DNA of 64,000 nt, from positions 1 to 64,000 of the forward strand of contig NZ_JACEHH010000015.1 in assembly GCF_014154935.1 (NCBI RefSeq), written 5' to 3'. The translations under genes were made by a program, and so were the position numbers. The notes under the pieces were generated by a model. It was given only the letters and a program-made list of their open reading frames with translations, was not told the DNA's origin and did not search any database. Origin of the DNA: Stieleria mannarensis. GTDB taxonomy: Bacteria > Planctomycetota > Planctomycetia > Pirellulales > Pirellulaceae. The first letter of the stretch is position 1; each line of letters begins with the position of its first letter. Positions 50,450-60,500 of the stretch are shown here, one piece after another.

Positions 50450-50701
50450 TCTTAACGTTTCGGCCCGATTGCCAAGTCGATCTTGAGGACGTTGTGGGTG
50501 ATCGGCGACAAGAAAACCTGATCGAGCACGCCAAATCGGCTGTCCCAGGCGGTTTCAGTCTCTAAAATCTTGCTACCCCCAAAAACTTCCTACCCGCCCC
50601 TTCGATCCTGCGGTGAGCGAGCAGCTCGTCACCGGAGGAGTCGTCTCAAGTTCGGCGTCACCACCCCGACGCCTTCGCCAATCGACCGTTCAGGAACCCA
50701 G

Positions 50702-53700
50702 ATGATCGCTCGCAGGATCGCGAACCCGCTCTGTTTTCTCGCCACGCTCACCTTGTTGACGGCGCCCGTGATCGCCGCCGATGACTGGCCGATGTGGCGC
50801 TACGACGCCGAGCGTTCGGCGGCCAGCCCGAACGGGTTGAACGACGACTTGAGCTTGTTGTGGGAAAGATCGTTCACCGCCCGATCGCAGGCCTGGGACG
50901 ACCCGCTGAACTTGGACCTGATGACCTACGATCGTGTGTTCGAACCGATCGTCGTCGACGGACGCTTGTTCCTGGGTTTCAACGACAGCGACAAAGTGGT
51001 GGCGTTGGACACGACGAGCGGCCGGGAATTGTGGGCGTTCTACACCGAAGCCCCGGTGCGAATGCCACCGGCAGGAGCGGGCGACCGCGTCTATTTCACC
51101 AGCGACGACGGCCACTTGTACTGCGTCGATGCGGCCAGCGGAGAGCTGCAGTGGAAATTCAGCGCCGCGCCGAGTTCGCAGCACGCGATCGGCAATCGGC
51201 GGTTGACGTCGGCCTGGCCGGCCCGTGGCGGCCCGGTCGTTCGCGACGACACCGTGTACTTTGCCGCCAGCATTTGGCCGTTCATGGGAACGTTCATTTA
51301 CGCGTTGGACGCCCGGACCGGTGAAGTCCGCTGGGTCAACGATCGCACCGGATCGCAATACATCAAACAACCGCACAGTGCCCCGTCATTCGCCGGTGTG
51401 GCGCCACAGGGGGCGTTGGTCGCAACCGAGTCCTTGTTGATCGTGCCGGGCGGACGCTCGGTCCCGGCGGTTTTCGAACGTGGCAACGGCGACCTGCGTT
51501 ACTTTGAATTGAACGCCGGCGGAAAAGGAACGGGCGGGTCCTTTGTCGCCGCCGACGATCAACACTTTTATGTTCACACCCGTTACAAGGGAACCCGCGC
51601 ATTTCATTTGAAAGACGGCGTCAAAACAGCGTTCATGCCCAACGAGCCCGTGCTGCACGATGGTTGGGTGTATTCGGCCGAATCCGAAGAGGATCGAAAC
51701 GTTGTTCGCGCCTACCGAGCCGATCAAGAACTCGCTTGGGAAATCGAAGCCGACGGCAGCGGCGATTTGATTCTCGCGGGCGATCACTTGGTCGCCGCCG
51801 GAAAGAAACAACTCACCTTGATCGCGTTGCCGAAAGAAAATGCAGATGCCAAGGTCGTCAAAACAATCCCGACCGACAAACAGATCGAACGTTTGATTGT
51901 CGCTGATGGAAAACTGTTTGCCGTGTCGATCGACGGGTATCTGATCGCATACGGCCCTCGACAATCCGAGGAGCCGACAAAAATCGTTCCGCCTCGCCCG
52001 CAACCTGTTCCTACGCAGACGCGACAGATGGCTGACAACTTACTGGCGCTCGGCGATGCAACGGGCTACGCATTTTGGTTCGGCGACAGCGATCACCCGG
52101 TGGCGATGGCATTGGCGTCCGCATCACCGTTCGACCAGTTGGCGATCGTGGATTCCGACGCCTCGGCGATCGATCCCGCGCGCCGTCGACTCGATGCCCT
52201 GGGGCTCTACGGCCGCGTCACGGTCCATCACAGCGATCCCCGTTCGTTCCGAGGCCCCCGTTACGCGGCGAACATGGTCTTCATTGACGACGCCCAACGA
52301 CTCGATGACGCTGCGATCGCGTCCGTCTATCAAAGCGTGCGTCCCTACGGCGGCGCGATGGTGCTGATCGGCACGGATCACCAGGACGCGTTGGCCCGAC
52401 GCGTCGCTGCGATGAACTTGGAACAAGCCGTCATCAACCGCGACAAACATGGCGTCGTCGTGCGGCGCGCCGGTGCCCTGCCGGGATCGGCCGACTGGAC
52501 GCACCAGTACGGCAACGTCGCCAACACCGTCAAATCAAACGACTCCCGAGTCAAATTGCCGCTGGGCGTGCTGTGGTTCGGTGGCAGCAGCAACATGGAT
52601 GTGTTGCCGCGTCACGGGCACGGGCCACCGGAACAAGTGGTCGGAGGCCGGCTGTTCATCCAGGGAATGAACTCGCTCAGCGCCCGCGACGTCTATACCG
52701 GACGGGTGCTTTGGAAACGCGAGTTCGCTGACCTGGGAACCTTTGACGTCTACTACGACCAGACCTATGAGAATTTGCCGCTGAACCCCAAGTACAACCA
52801 GGTGCACATCCCCGGCGCGAATGCTCGCGGTACCAACTATGTCGTTACCGAGGACCGCGTTTACATTGTCGAAGGAAGTGTTTGTCACGCACTCGATCCG
52901 GCCACGGGCGAGTTGCTTGCCGATTTCCAGCTTCCGCCCTCGGCCAACGGTGAACAGGAACAATGGGGCTATCTGGGCGTTTATCAAGACGTGCTGATCG
53001 GCGGCCTGGGGTTTGCAATGTACCGCGGTCGAAACAGTTTGACGTTTGATAGCGACAAAAAGTTAAAAGGCAACAAAGCTGGTTTCGGAACGAAAAGCTA
53101 TGATCGCGCGGCCAGCGTTGCATTGGTCGGCTTTGATCGCCATAGCGGCAAACAGCTCTGGAAAGTCGACGCCGAGCACAGTTTCTGGCACAACGGGATC
53201 GTCGCCGGCGGAGGAAAGATCTATTGCCTGGATCGCACGCCCAAGCAAATCGCCGATGCGCTGCTACGCCGCGGTCGATCACGTAGCGACAGCTATCGCA
53301 TCGTGGCGTTCGACTTCAAAACCGGTCGGCAGGTGTGGCAGTCCCAAGAGAATATCTTTGGCAGCTGGCTGGGCTATTCCGAACAATACGATCTGCTGCT
53401 CGAGGCCGGTGCCAAGGCGAGTGACCGATTGGCCGATGAAGTCGCCGAGGGCATGACGGTCTACCACGCCGGCGATGGACACGTGAAATGGAGCGATCGT
53501 TCGCTGAAGTACTCCGGCCCCTGTATCTTGCACAACGATCTGATCATCACCAACTCCAATTCTTACTCCGAATCGGCGGGAGCGTTTTATTTGGAAACCG
53601 GAGAGCCAAAGTTGGTCGAAAACCCGCTAACCGGCGAGATGCAGCCTTGGAAAATCACGCGGGCCTACGGTTGCAACAGCATCATCGCCAGCGAAAACCT

Positions 53701-54478
53701 GTTGACGTTTCGCTCCGGCGCCGCCGGGTTTTACGATTTGCTGACCCATTCCGGGACCGGGAACCTGGGCGGATTCAAGTCCGGGTGCACATCCAATTTG
53801 GTCGTCGCAAATGGCGTTTTGAATGCCCCCGATTACACCCGGACGTGCAGTTGTGCCTACCAAAACCAAACCTCATTGGCACTGGTCCATATGCCGGAAA
53901 TCGAGATGTGGAGTGTCCACAACGGGGTGGCGAACTTGTCGCCTGGAGAATCGATTCAAAATCTGGCGATCAACTTTGGTGCTCCCGGGGATCGCCGTGA
54001 CCAAGACGGCACCTTGTGGCTGGAACACCCGGTCGTCGCTGGAAAATCACCGCCGCTGGCGATCGCGGTCAATCCGGAAACCCGCTTCGTCGCACGCCAT
54101 TCCTCCGCCGCCGTGTCCTCGACTCGCCCCTGGGTGATCGCGTCGGCAGCCGAAGGCATCACCGACTTGCGACTGGGAATGACGATCCAAGGCGAAAAGG
54201 ACCAGGCGGGTCGGTCGACCGCGGACGGCACGATGCACGAGTACGACGTCGAACTGATCTTTGCCGATCCCGAACCGGACGATCAAAACGTCCGGGTTTT
54301 CGACGTCTATGTTCAAGATGATCGTGTCGCGGAAAACGTGACAATTGGTGGCGATGTCGAACATGCCGTCGCGACGATCGAGCTCAAGAGCGTTTCGGTC
54401 CAAAACGATTTGAACGTCCGGTTTGTCCCCAAACAGGGCATGGCCGTCCTGTCAGGAATCCAGCTTCGGCGCCGCTGA
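50702..54478 (+). CDS. Large secreted PQQ-propeller protein with inserted Rossmann-like domain and malectin-like tail
   Basis: 1258 residues from the ATG at 50702; the signal peptide is CFLATLTLLTAPVIAADDWP. Residues ~25-430 are a PQQ-type propeller (DDWPMWRYDAERSAASP, VVALDTTSGRELWAFYTEAP, LYCVDAASGELQWKF, IYALDARTGEVRWVND). At ~440-580 is an unrelated alpha/beta domain (NLLALGDATGYAFWFGD, QLAIVDSDASAIDPARRRLD, NMVFIDDAQRLDDAAIASVY, GGAMVLIGT) laid out like a SAM-methyltransferase fold. A second propeller starts at GSADWTHQYGNVANT. The end (VFDVYVQDDRVAENVTI... LSGIQLRRR) is malectin-like. The protein is likely periplasmic; what the Rossmann-like insert binds is unknown. Confidence 0.82.
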   Translation: MIARRIANPLCFLATLTLLTAPVIAADDWPMWRYDAERSAASPNGLNDDLSLLWERSFTARSQAWDDPLNLDLMTYDRVFEPIVVDGRLFLGFNDSDKVVALDTTSGRELWAFYTEAPVRMPPAGAGDRVYFTSDDGHLYCVDAASGELQWKFSAAPSSQHAIGNRRLTSAWPARGGPVVRDDTVYFAASIWPFMGTFIYALDARTGEVRWVNDRTGSQYIKQPHSAPSFAGVAPQGALVATESLLIVPGGRSVPAVFERGNGDLRYFELNAGGKGTGGSFVAADDQHFYVHTRYKGTRAFHLKDGVKTAFMPNEPVLHDGWVYSAESEEDRNVVRAYRADQELAWEIEADGSGDLILAGDHLVAAGKKQLTLIALPKENADAKVVKTIPTDKQIERLIVADGKLFAVSIDGYLIAYGPRQSEEPTKIVPPRPQPVPTQTRQMADNLLALGDATGYAFWFGDSDHPVAMALASASPFDQLAIVDSDASAIDPARRRLDALGLYGRVTVHHSDPRSFRGPRYAANMVFIDDAQRLDDAAIASVYQSVRPYGGAMVLIGTDHQDALARRVAAMNLEQAVINRDKHGVVVRRAGALPGSADWTHQYGNVANTVKSNDSRVKLPLGVLWFGGSSNMDVLPRHGHGPPEQVVGGRLFIQGMNSLSARDVYTGRVLWKREFADLGTFDVYYDQTYENLPLNPKYNQVHIPGANARGTNYVVTEDRVYIVEGSVCHALDPATGELLADFQLPPSANGEQEQWGYLGVYQDVLIGGLGFAMYRGRNSLTFDSDKKLKGNKAGFGTKSYDRAASVALVGFDRHSGKQLWKVDAEHSFWHNGIVAGGGKIYCLDRTPKQIADALLRRGRSRSDSYRIVAFDFKTGRQVWQSQENIFGSWLGYSEQYDLLLEAGAKASDRLADEVAEGMTVYHAGDGHVKWSDRSLKYSGPCILHNDLIITNSNSYSESAGAFYLETGEPKLVENPLTGEMQPWKITRAYGCNSIIASENLLTFRSGAAGFYDLLTHSGTGNLGGFKSGCTSNLVVANGVLNAPDYTRTCSCAYQNQTSLALVHMPEIEMWSVHNGVANLSPGESIQNLAINFGAPGDRRDQDGTLWLEHPVVAGKSPPLAIAVNPETRFVARHSSAAVSSTRPWVIASAAEGITDLRLGMTIQGEKDQAGRSTADGTMHEYDVELIFADPEPDDQNVRVFDVYVQDDRVAENVTIGGDVEHAVATIELKSVSVQNDLNVRFVPKQGMAVLSGIQLRRR

Positions 54479-54832
54479 TCGGTGACCGGTCAAATGTAAA
54501 AGCTTTCTGTTTCCGCCGATTCATGTCCAACCGCGACGTGTCGCGTGTTGTCTACTGATGGCCACACCGACCGGTACATTCAGATCGACGCCGTCTTCGG
54601 GGCGGAAAAACGAAAATCAATTCCCACGGATCCCATGCTGTTTGACAGCCGTGGGTACGCCTCGCCATCCGTGGGGTGAATCAATTCCGGCTACGAGGCG
54701 TCACAGCGTCGGGTTGGTTGTCGGTGTTTGATCCCGATAACGGGGCTGATGATGCATCACAATGCCCGCCGTGCGAATTACGACCTCGGAGCGTTGATTC
54801 CCTGCCTTTCCTCATTGTTAAATGGTGTGACC
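54479..54832. other. Intergenic region with a copy of the ATCCGTGGG element
   Basis: 354 bases between co-oriented genes. It contains the double ATCCGTGGG element at 54646-54675. No gene was seen; the promoter of the next gene is probably here. Confidence 0.45.
54646..54675 (+). repeat. Double CATCCGTGGG element, copy 2
   Basis: CAGCCGTGGGTACGCC followed by TCGCCATCCGTGGG, the same layout as at 22307-22336, with a third copy inverted at 63810-63838. Confidence 0.65.
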
Positions 54833-55558
54833 ATGGATTCTCCAAACGTTCGAAACAGAAGCCTGCAGTTCGGTGTCGCGATCTTCATGTCACTGGCCTG
54901 TAGCGTCGCCGCGACGGCGCAGGGCCGGCAAGAAGTTCTCAGCCAACACGCTCTACAGTGGCCACCGGCCGAGCCGACTCGGCATACGCGGATGTTGAAC
55001 ATCGGCTTTGCCCATGACCCCGGCATGGGGCACTACGACGGCGTTGTCGGCGCACCGGGCGACATCTGGAACTTTGTCAGTGTCGGCACGACGGCCAAGG
55101 ACTTCATGCGATTCAGCGATCGACGTCCCAGCAAAGCGAGATTGCGAATCGCTCGGCACGACGGAGCATGGGGAATCGCCGGTCAATCGGGGATTTTTCA
55201 CGGCTACATCTACGACAATTGCCGCTGCAAGGACCTGGACGTCACGCTGTTGGATTTAGAACCCGGACGGTATCGGGCCTACGTGTACGCGCACGGCGAC
55301 GCCCCGGATCAAAACGCCAGAATTGAACTGCTGGTCGGTGCGGAAAGTCTGGGACAAAAGGCGACCGCCAATGACGGCACCGGTGGTTACCGAAAGCAGC
55401 CGATGAGCGAAGGCGTTCAATACGTTACATTCGACTTCGACGTCTGGCAGGGCAACGACGTGAAATTCATCAGCCATCGCGACGGCAGCAGCTATTCGAT
55501 GTTCAACGCGATCCAGATCGTTCCGCTCGGACACGATGCCGACGTCGGTATTCGTTGA
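54833..55558 (+). CDS. Hypothetical secreted protein, malectin-like strands
   Basis: 241 residues from the ATG at 54833. A signal peptide (FGVAIFMSLACSVAATAQG) is followed by a beta-rich domain: MLNIGFAHDPGMGHYDGVVG, GIAGQSGIFHGYIYDNCRC, DVTLLDLEPGRYRAYVYAHG, ARIELLVGAESLG, YVTFDFDVWQGNDVKFISHR, SMFNAIQIVPLG. The strand pattern recalls carbohydrate-binding malectin or CBM-like sandwiches. It lies between the large propeller gene (itself ending malectin-like) and the caspase-like gene on the same strand. Function unknown. Confidence 0.7.
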   Translation: MDSPNVRNRSLQFGVAIFMSLACSVAATAQGRQEVLSQHALQWPPAEPTRHTRMLNIGFAHDPGMGHYDGVVGAPGDIWNFVSVGTTAKDFMRFSDRRPSKARLRIARHDGAWGIAGQSGIFHGYIYDNCRCKDLDVTLLDLEPGRYRAYVYAHGDAPDQNARIELLVGAESLGQKATANDGTGGYRKQPMSEGVQYVTFDFDVWQGNDVKFISHRDGSSYSMFNAIQIVPLGHDADVGIR

Positions 55559-55665
55559 TGTTTGAGATTCGTCGCTCGTGATCGACACGGGTTACAATTG
55601 ATCGGCCCCTGCAACCTTTGCTACGGGCTGGTCCAACTCCCATACCGAAGCAAAGCAGCCAGATA

Positions 55666-57144
55666 ATGCGACGAACATTGACGCGATCGATTCGATTGTT
55701 CTGCGGCATGATCGGATTGATGTTCGTGACGGAGCGAATGGGATTGGCGTCGGATTACTTTCTGACGATCGGTGGCGGATACGCACCGGCGGGCAATCAG
55801 GCGTCATTGGAGAACAACGTCTTGTTTTTCCAGCGGGTGCTCGACGAACAGAAACTGGACAAGACCCACAATGACGTCTATTTCGCAGACGGCACCTCTG
55901 AGGGTTCCGACCTGCAGGTGATGGATCCGCAGTCGGTCCCCAAAGCCAATCGCTTGATGGCCGAGTTCTTCGGCACTCAAGATTCCCTCGGGTTGTCCTA
56001 TCGAAATCATCGCGTCCCCAATGTGCGCGGCAGCACGCGACCGGACAACATTCGCAACTGGTTCGCAGAAGTCGGCACTACGATGGCATCGGGGGATCGG
56101 CTGTTGCTGTTCGTCACGGCACACGGCAACAAGAGTGCGGATTCGGAAGATCCCTACAACACGACGATCGCAACGTGGAACAATTCGTCGATCAAGATGC
56201 GCGAGTTTGTGGACTTGCTCGATGGGCTGCCGGTCGGAGTGAAGGTGGTGGCGATCATGGTCCAGTGCCACTCCGGCGGATTTGCCAAATTGATCTATAA
56301 TGGCGGTGATCCCGATCAGGGACTATCGCCGCAGCAACGTTGTGCATTCTTTGCAACCGTTCACGATCGACCGGCAGCGGGTTGCACGCCAGAAGTGGAC
56401 GAATCGAGCTACGTCGAATACAGCACCTATTTCTGGGCCGCATTGTCCGGCCGGTCGCGGACCGGTGATCCGATCCCGTTGCCCGACTACAACGATGACG
56501 GCGTCGTTTCGTTTGATGAAGCGCACGCCTACACGATCTTGACCGCCGACACGATCGACCTGCCCATCAAAACATCCGGGGAATTCCTCAGCCAGTACAG
56601 CAAGTTCGGTGACGGGGATGCAAAGCTACTTTCAAACGAAGAACCGTACGACGTCGTCTTGGGGCTGGCCACCACAACCCAACGGGTGATTCTCGAAGGC
56701 CTTTCCGAACAGCTGAATTTGAAGGGAAACGACCGCCTGGTCGACGCTTGGAACGCACTGCGAGACGGACGCCGACGCGGACGGTCCCGCCGACGAAACC
56801 AAGGGCCGTCGTCAGAATCGCTGCGGCGTAAAATCGCCGGCGATCTGAAACGCAAATGGCCACCACTGGCAAATGTTGCCAATCCCGTTTCGGTCGAGTT
56901 GATGACGTCACGAAGTGAAGAGTTTATCGCTGCGATTGAAAACCACCGCGATTACAAACGGTATCGCGAGTTGGCCGACCGCCCCAAGCCGGATCCGACG
57001 AAACGAAACGTCAAATTCGATCGATTCCTGAGAGTCGCCGACAACGTGCTGTTGGCCGAAAACCTGCGGCGGCTCGGGGACGCCGAAAGGATCGCCCAAT
57101 ACGAAGCACTACTCGCAGCCGAATCGGGATCGTTGGTCCAGTAG
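55666..57144 (+). CDS. Secreted caspase/legumain-like cysteine protease candidate
   Basis: 492 residues from the ATG at 55666; a signal peptide (FCGMIGLMFVTERMGLAS) precedes YFLTIGGGYAPAGNQASLEN. The clan-CD-type dyad is visible: His153 in LLLFVTAHGNK and Cys201 in VVAIMVQCHSGGF, each after a hydrophobic strand, as in C13 (legumain) and caspase-like folds. An EF-hand loop DYNDDGVVSFDEA (~283) follows, then a basic helical C-terminal half (RRRGRSRRRN). Probably an exported peptidase, possibly calcium-dependent. Family by motif; processing and substrate unknown. The MITE-like element starts 17 bases after its stop. Confidence 0.75.
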   Translation: MRRTLTRSIRLFCGMIGLMFVTERMGLASDYFLTIGGGYAPAGNQASLENNVLFFQRVLDEQKLDKTHNDVYFADGTSEGSDLQVMDPQSVPKANRLMAEFFGTQDSLGLSYRNHRVPNVRGSTRPDNIRNWFAEVGTTMASGDRLLLFVTAHGNKSADSEDPYNTTIATWNNSSIKMREFVDLLDGLPVGVKVVAIMVQCHSGGFAKLIYNGGDPDQGLSPQQRCAFFATVHDRPAAGCTPEVDESSYVEYSTYFWAALSGRSRTGDPIPLPDYNDDGVVSFDEAHAYTILTADTIDLPIKTSGEFLSQYSKFGDGDAKLLSNEEPYDVVLGLATTTQRVILEGLSEQLNLKGNDRLVDAWNALRDGRRRGRSRRRNQGPSSESLRRKIAGDLKRKWPPLANVANPVSVELMTSRSEEFIAAIENHRDYKRYRELADRPKPDPTKRNVKFDRFLRVADNVLLAENLRRLGDAERIAQYEALLAAESGSLVQ

Positions 57145-57533
57145 TGGCGGCAACGGCACGATCCGAGGTCGTGCGGTTTTTCAAATTAACCCTCCTGGCA
57201 GGAGGGTCGAGCGTAGCGAGGGGAGGTCGAACGGTGAATCGCCGGACAAGCATTCGTCCGCCGGTCGCGCCAAATCGTGGACCAACCCTCCCCGCGTCGT
57301 CGCTCACTCCTCCGCGACCCTCCCAGAGGGAGGGTGAAGTCGTAAACGCCTGTTATATCAGAGGTTAAGAACCGCACGACCTCATCCTCAAGGGAATTTT
57401 GATTCTAAGGCTCAAGAGATCGACCGCCTGGGGGCATTTCACGATCATTCTCGCGGACGCGACAGGACGTCATGGCGGGGGCAAGAGGCAGGAAGATTTT
57501 GGAGGTAGGAAAATTGGCTGATCTCTACTGAGA
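57145..57533. other. Convergent intergenic region dominated by a MITE-like element
   Basis: 389 bases between the caspase-like gene and the giant membrane protein gene (convergent). 57161-57387 is the MITE-like element; 57470-57520 carries G/A-rich repeat-like sequence (GAAGATTTTGGAGGTAGG). No gene was accepted here. Confidence 0.5.
57161..57387. mobile_element. MITE-like element with 14-bp terminal inverted repeats and 4-bp flanking duplication
   Basis: GAGGTCGTGCGGTT (57165-57178) and AACCGCACGACCTC (57370-57383) are perfect inverted repeats bounding 219 bases. ATCC occurs immediately outside both ends (57161-57164 and 57384-57387), as a target-site duplication would. The interior has no open frame of note but carries two copies of the CCCTCC/GGAGGG palindromic repeat (57186-57230 and about 57288-57340). 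No transposase is encoded, so it would need one in trans. Confidence 0.6.
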
Positions 57534-60500
57534 TCACGCATCCCACTGCTGCATCGCCGTTGCGATCCGGTGCAGTTTGGGTTTGTTCTTTTCGATCGCC
57601 ATCAATCCGATCATCAGCAACACGCCGGTGCTGATGCCGAACACCCACCACGGCCACACCGCGTCGATCTGTTGTTGGGCATGCCAGACCATGCTGGTCA
57701 CACCGATCAACACGAAGGTCGTGCCCAAGTACAAGAATGGTTTGACACGCAATGCCACCCCGGCCCCGGCGCCGACCAATGCCAGTGCGACCAGCACGAT
57801 CGGTCCCAGGATCGTCGAACCGACGCCTTGGATCAACATGTCCGCGGTGCTGGTCACATAGATCGTCAGCGTCGCGGCATAACGGATGGCCGCTGCGGTT
57901 TGCGTCCCCAAGGATTCCCGTTGAAAATGCGTCGCGACCAACACACACACCGCCGGCGGTATCAACCAGGCCTGTGGATGGGACAGGAAGTCCCAGTTCG
58001 GCGTTTGAACCAAGATCACCCACAACGCTGCGTTCCCGATGATGATCGAAACCAACCGCGCCCGACCGCTTTTCCAGAGGAACGAAACGACGCCATAGTA
58101 CAGTGCCGCGGCGACCAGCAACGCCTGGTACGACACGCGCCCTTGGATGTAGGTCCATCCGCTGACGTCGGACTGTCCGAACAGGGAGGTCACCCACGCG
58201 CCGCTGAGCCAGAACCCGATCACGGGAACCAATGGCAAGAACAATGCGGTTTGCTTGAGCGTCTTTTCCAGCACCTCGTCGCCACGGCGCCGAGCCCACT
58301 CGGTGACCCCCACGCTGGCGAACGAGAGTGTCATCACCACGTAGGGCCAATAGGCTCGCAGCCCCAGACTGGCCAGCGGGCTTTTGCACAGAAACAGATG
58401 GAACCACGTCAATCCGCCAAACACCTGCGCCGCGACGATCAGGGCGGCGCGGTGCCGGTCGGACAGTTTCCAGGCATCGCGGTAGGAGTAACCCGGTCCG
58501 CTGAAAATCCCCGCCACAGTCGACAGCACGCTCAACAGTGCCAGTGTCGCCGCCATTCCCAAAAACAGCGACTTGACCAATTGATCGGTTTGCCCGGCGA
58601 CACGGACGAAGCCTTCTTGGACCAACGTCGCAACCAGCGATCCGATGGCGATTGAGATTGCCAACACGAACCCGCTGCGAATCGCGTCCCGCCAGCGCTG
58701 CAAAACCTTCGCCCCGAGCAACTTCGGCACACCGAACGACAGTCCGGCCGCGATGAACACCCAACCGACGAACCATCGCGTCGACAGAGAAACCATCGGA
58801 AATGCGGTCTGGTCCACGTTCACGCTGGCCCACAGCGCGACCGAGGTCAGGCCGACCCACACGGCCAGGTGACGGATGATGCCCCGCCCCGTCCGCTCGG
58901 CCAATTCGGCCAACGCGGCGGCCAACAACGCGACGCCGCAGATCGCCACCGGCACGATGCGGTCGGAGTTGCTGTCGATCAACAACCAAACTACTAGTCC
59001 GAATACCAAGACCACCACTGCGGCGGTGACACGTGTCAACACATCGGCAAACTGTCGGACTGAAAGAACAACCGCGGACTGTTCCGCCGGAACCAGCCCC
59101 TTCCATGAGGCAGCCGCCGAATTCATCACGCGGCAAATCCCCGCGGCGGAAAACACCATCGCGGCCAACGACATCGGTGCGACCAGACAAATCACCGTGA
59201 TCAACGTTTGCGGTCGTGCGAATTGTCCCACGGCGATCCGGATCCCCAACAACGTCACCGACACCAGCACCGTTGCTACCGCCACCTCGCAGACCAAGCG
59301 ACGACCGTGTCGAACGCAGACCGACAGCGCGACAACCAGACCGATGCCCAACCGAAGCCACAGCAACGGGTCTTCGATGACCGCCAGCGGCGCGAAGTCC
59401 GGCGGCGAAGCCATCACGCCCAGGGTTTCCAGCGACAATGCCGCCAAGATCATGACTGCCAACTCGCTCTCGCCCAGCATCCCGCGGCAGCGTTGACCGA
59501 TCGATGCTTCCACCGCTCGATCGGGGCAGGCCAGCCGCCAAACGATCACCCAGGATCCCACCCAGGTCATCAACATCGTCCAAAGCAGGAATTCCGATCG
59601 CGAATTCGTTTCCACCAATTGAAAGACAAACACCAACCCGATCGCGACCGCATACCAACTCAATCCCCGCGTGACCACCGTGGATCGTCTGGAAACCGGC
59701 AATCCGCGATGATTCTCCCAAGACGCCAGAACCGCCCGTGTCGTCACCAAGATTCCGCCGACGATGCTCGCAACCAGTCCGATCGTGTATTCGCTGTTGC
59801 CGGAACCATCAAACACGCACCACAGCGACGCCGCGATGATCAGCACGCCCGCGTGCCAGCGGGCGAAACGAGCGGCTTGCGTCTGCTCCAACGCGACGCG
59901 ACAACTTTCGACGATCGAAACCGCCGCGACCACCGTCCAAACCATCGGCAACCACTGCTGCGGCGACAGCGACGACGCGACAAATTGCGACAGCACAATC
60001 GCGGTGTGACCGGAAGTCAAACTAAGCGTGATCGGCCACCCAATCGCCGGTCCGGATCGCAACCCCGCTCCGGCGACGCGATCCCAGAACACAATCAACA
60101 GCGCGGCCATTGCCGACAACGTCAGCCCAGCCGGATGATGCAATTGCATCCACGATGGCTCGCGCAAAACGATGCCCGCGATCAATCCCATGCACGTCAT
60201 CACGGCGATGCCGAGACATCCAATCAGTGACACATCGATGGCACTGGGCAAAATGGTTTGACCAGACTCCTGACCTCGACGAATCGGCAACAAACGCAGC
60301 GCAACCGCATACACTCCACTGGCGATCGCTGCGGTTTGAATCCAAACCCACCACTGGGTCGGCAACCACAACGGCATCAACAGGATGACCACGGCCGGGA
60401 CCAGTAACGCCGAAACAACGGCCAGGACCGTCGAACGATAACGATGCCCGAGCCACGCGGACATGATCGCGCCGGCCGTCCACCAAAGGGCGACCGACAC

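Noticed and set aside
57161-57387. Complete insertion sequence
   Set aside because: Only 219 bases between the inverted repeats and no transposase frame inside; at most a non-autonomous element.
57445-59721. A 758-codon second frame on the minus strand overlapping the giant membrane protein
   Set aside because: Its translation is Arg/Gly/Val/Asp-rich without hydrophobic periodicity or domains, as expected for an out-of-phase reading of GC-rich coding DNA; the other frame has clear membrane helices.
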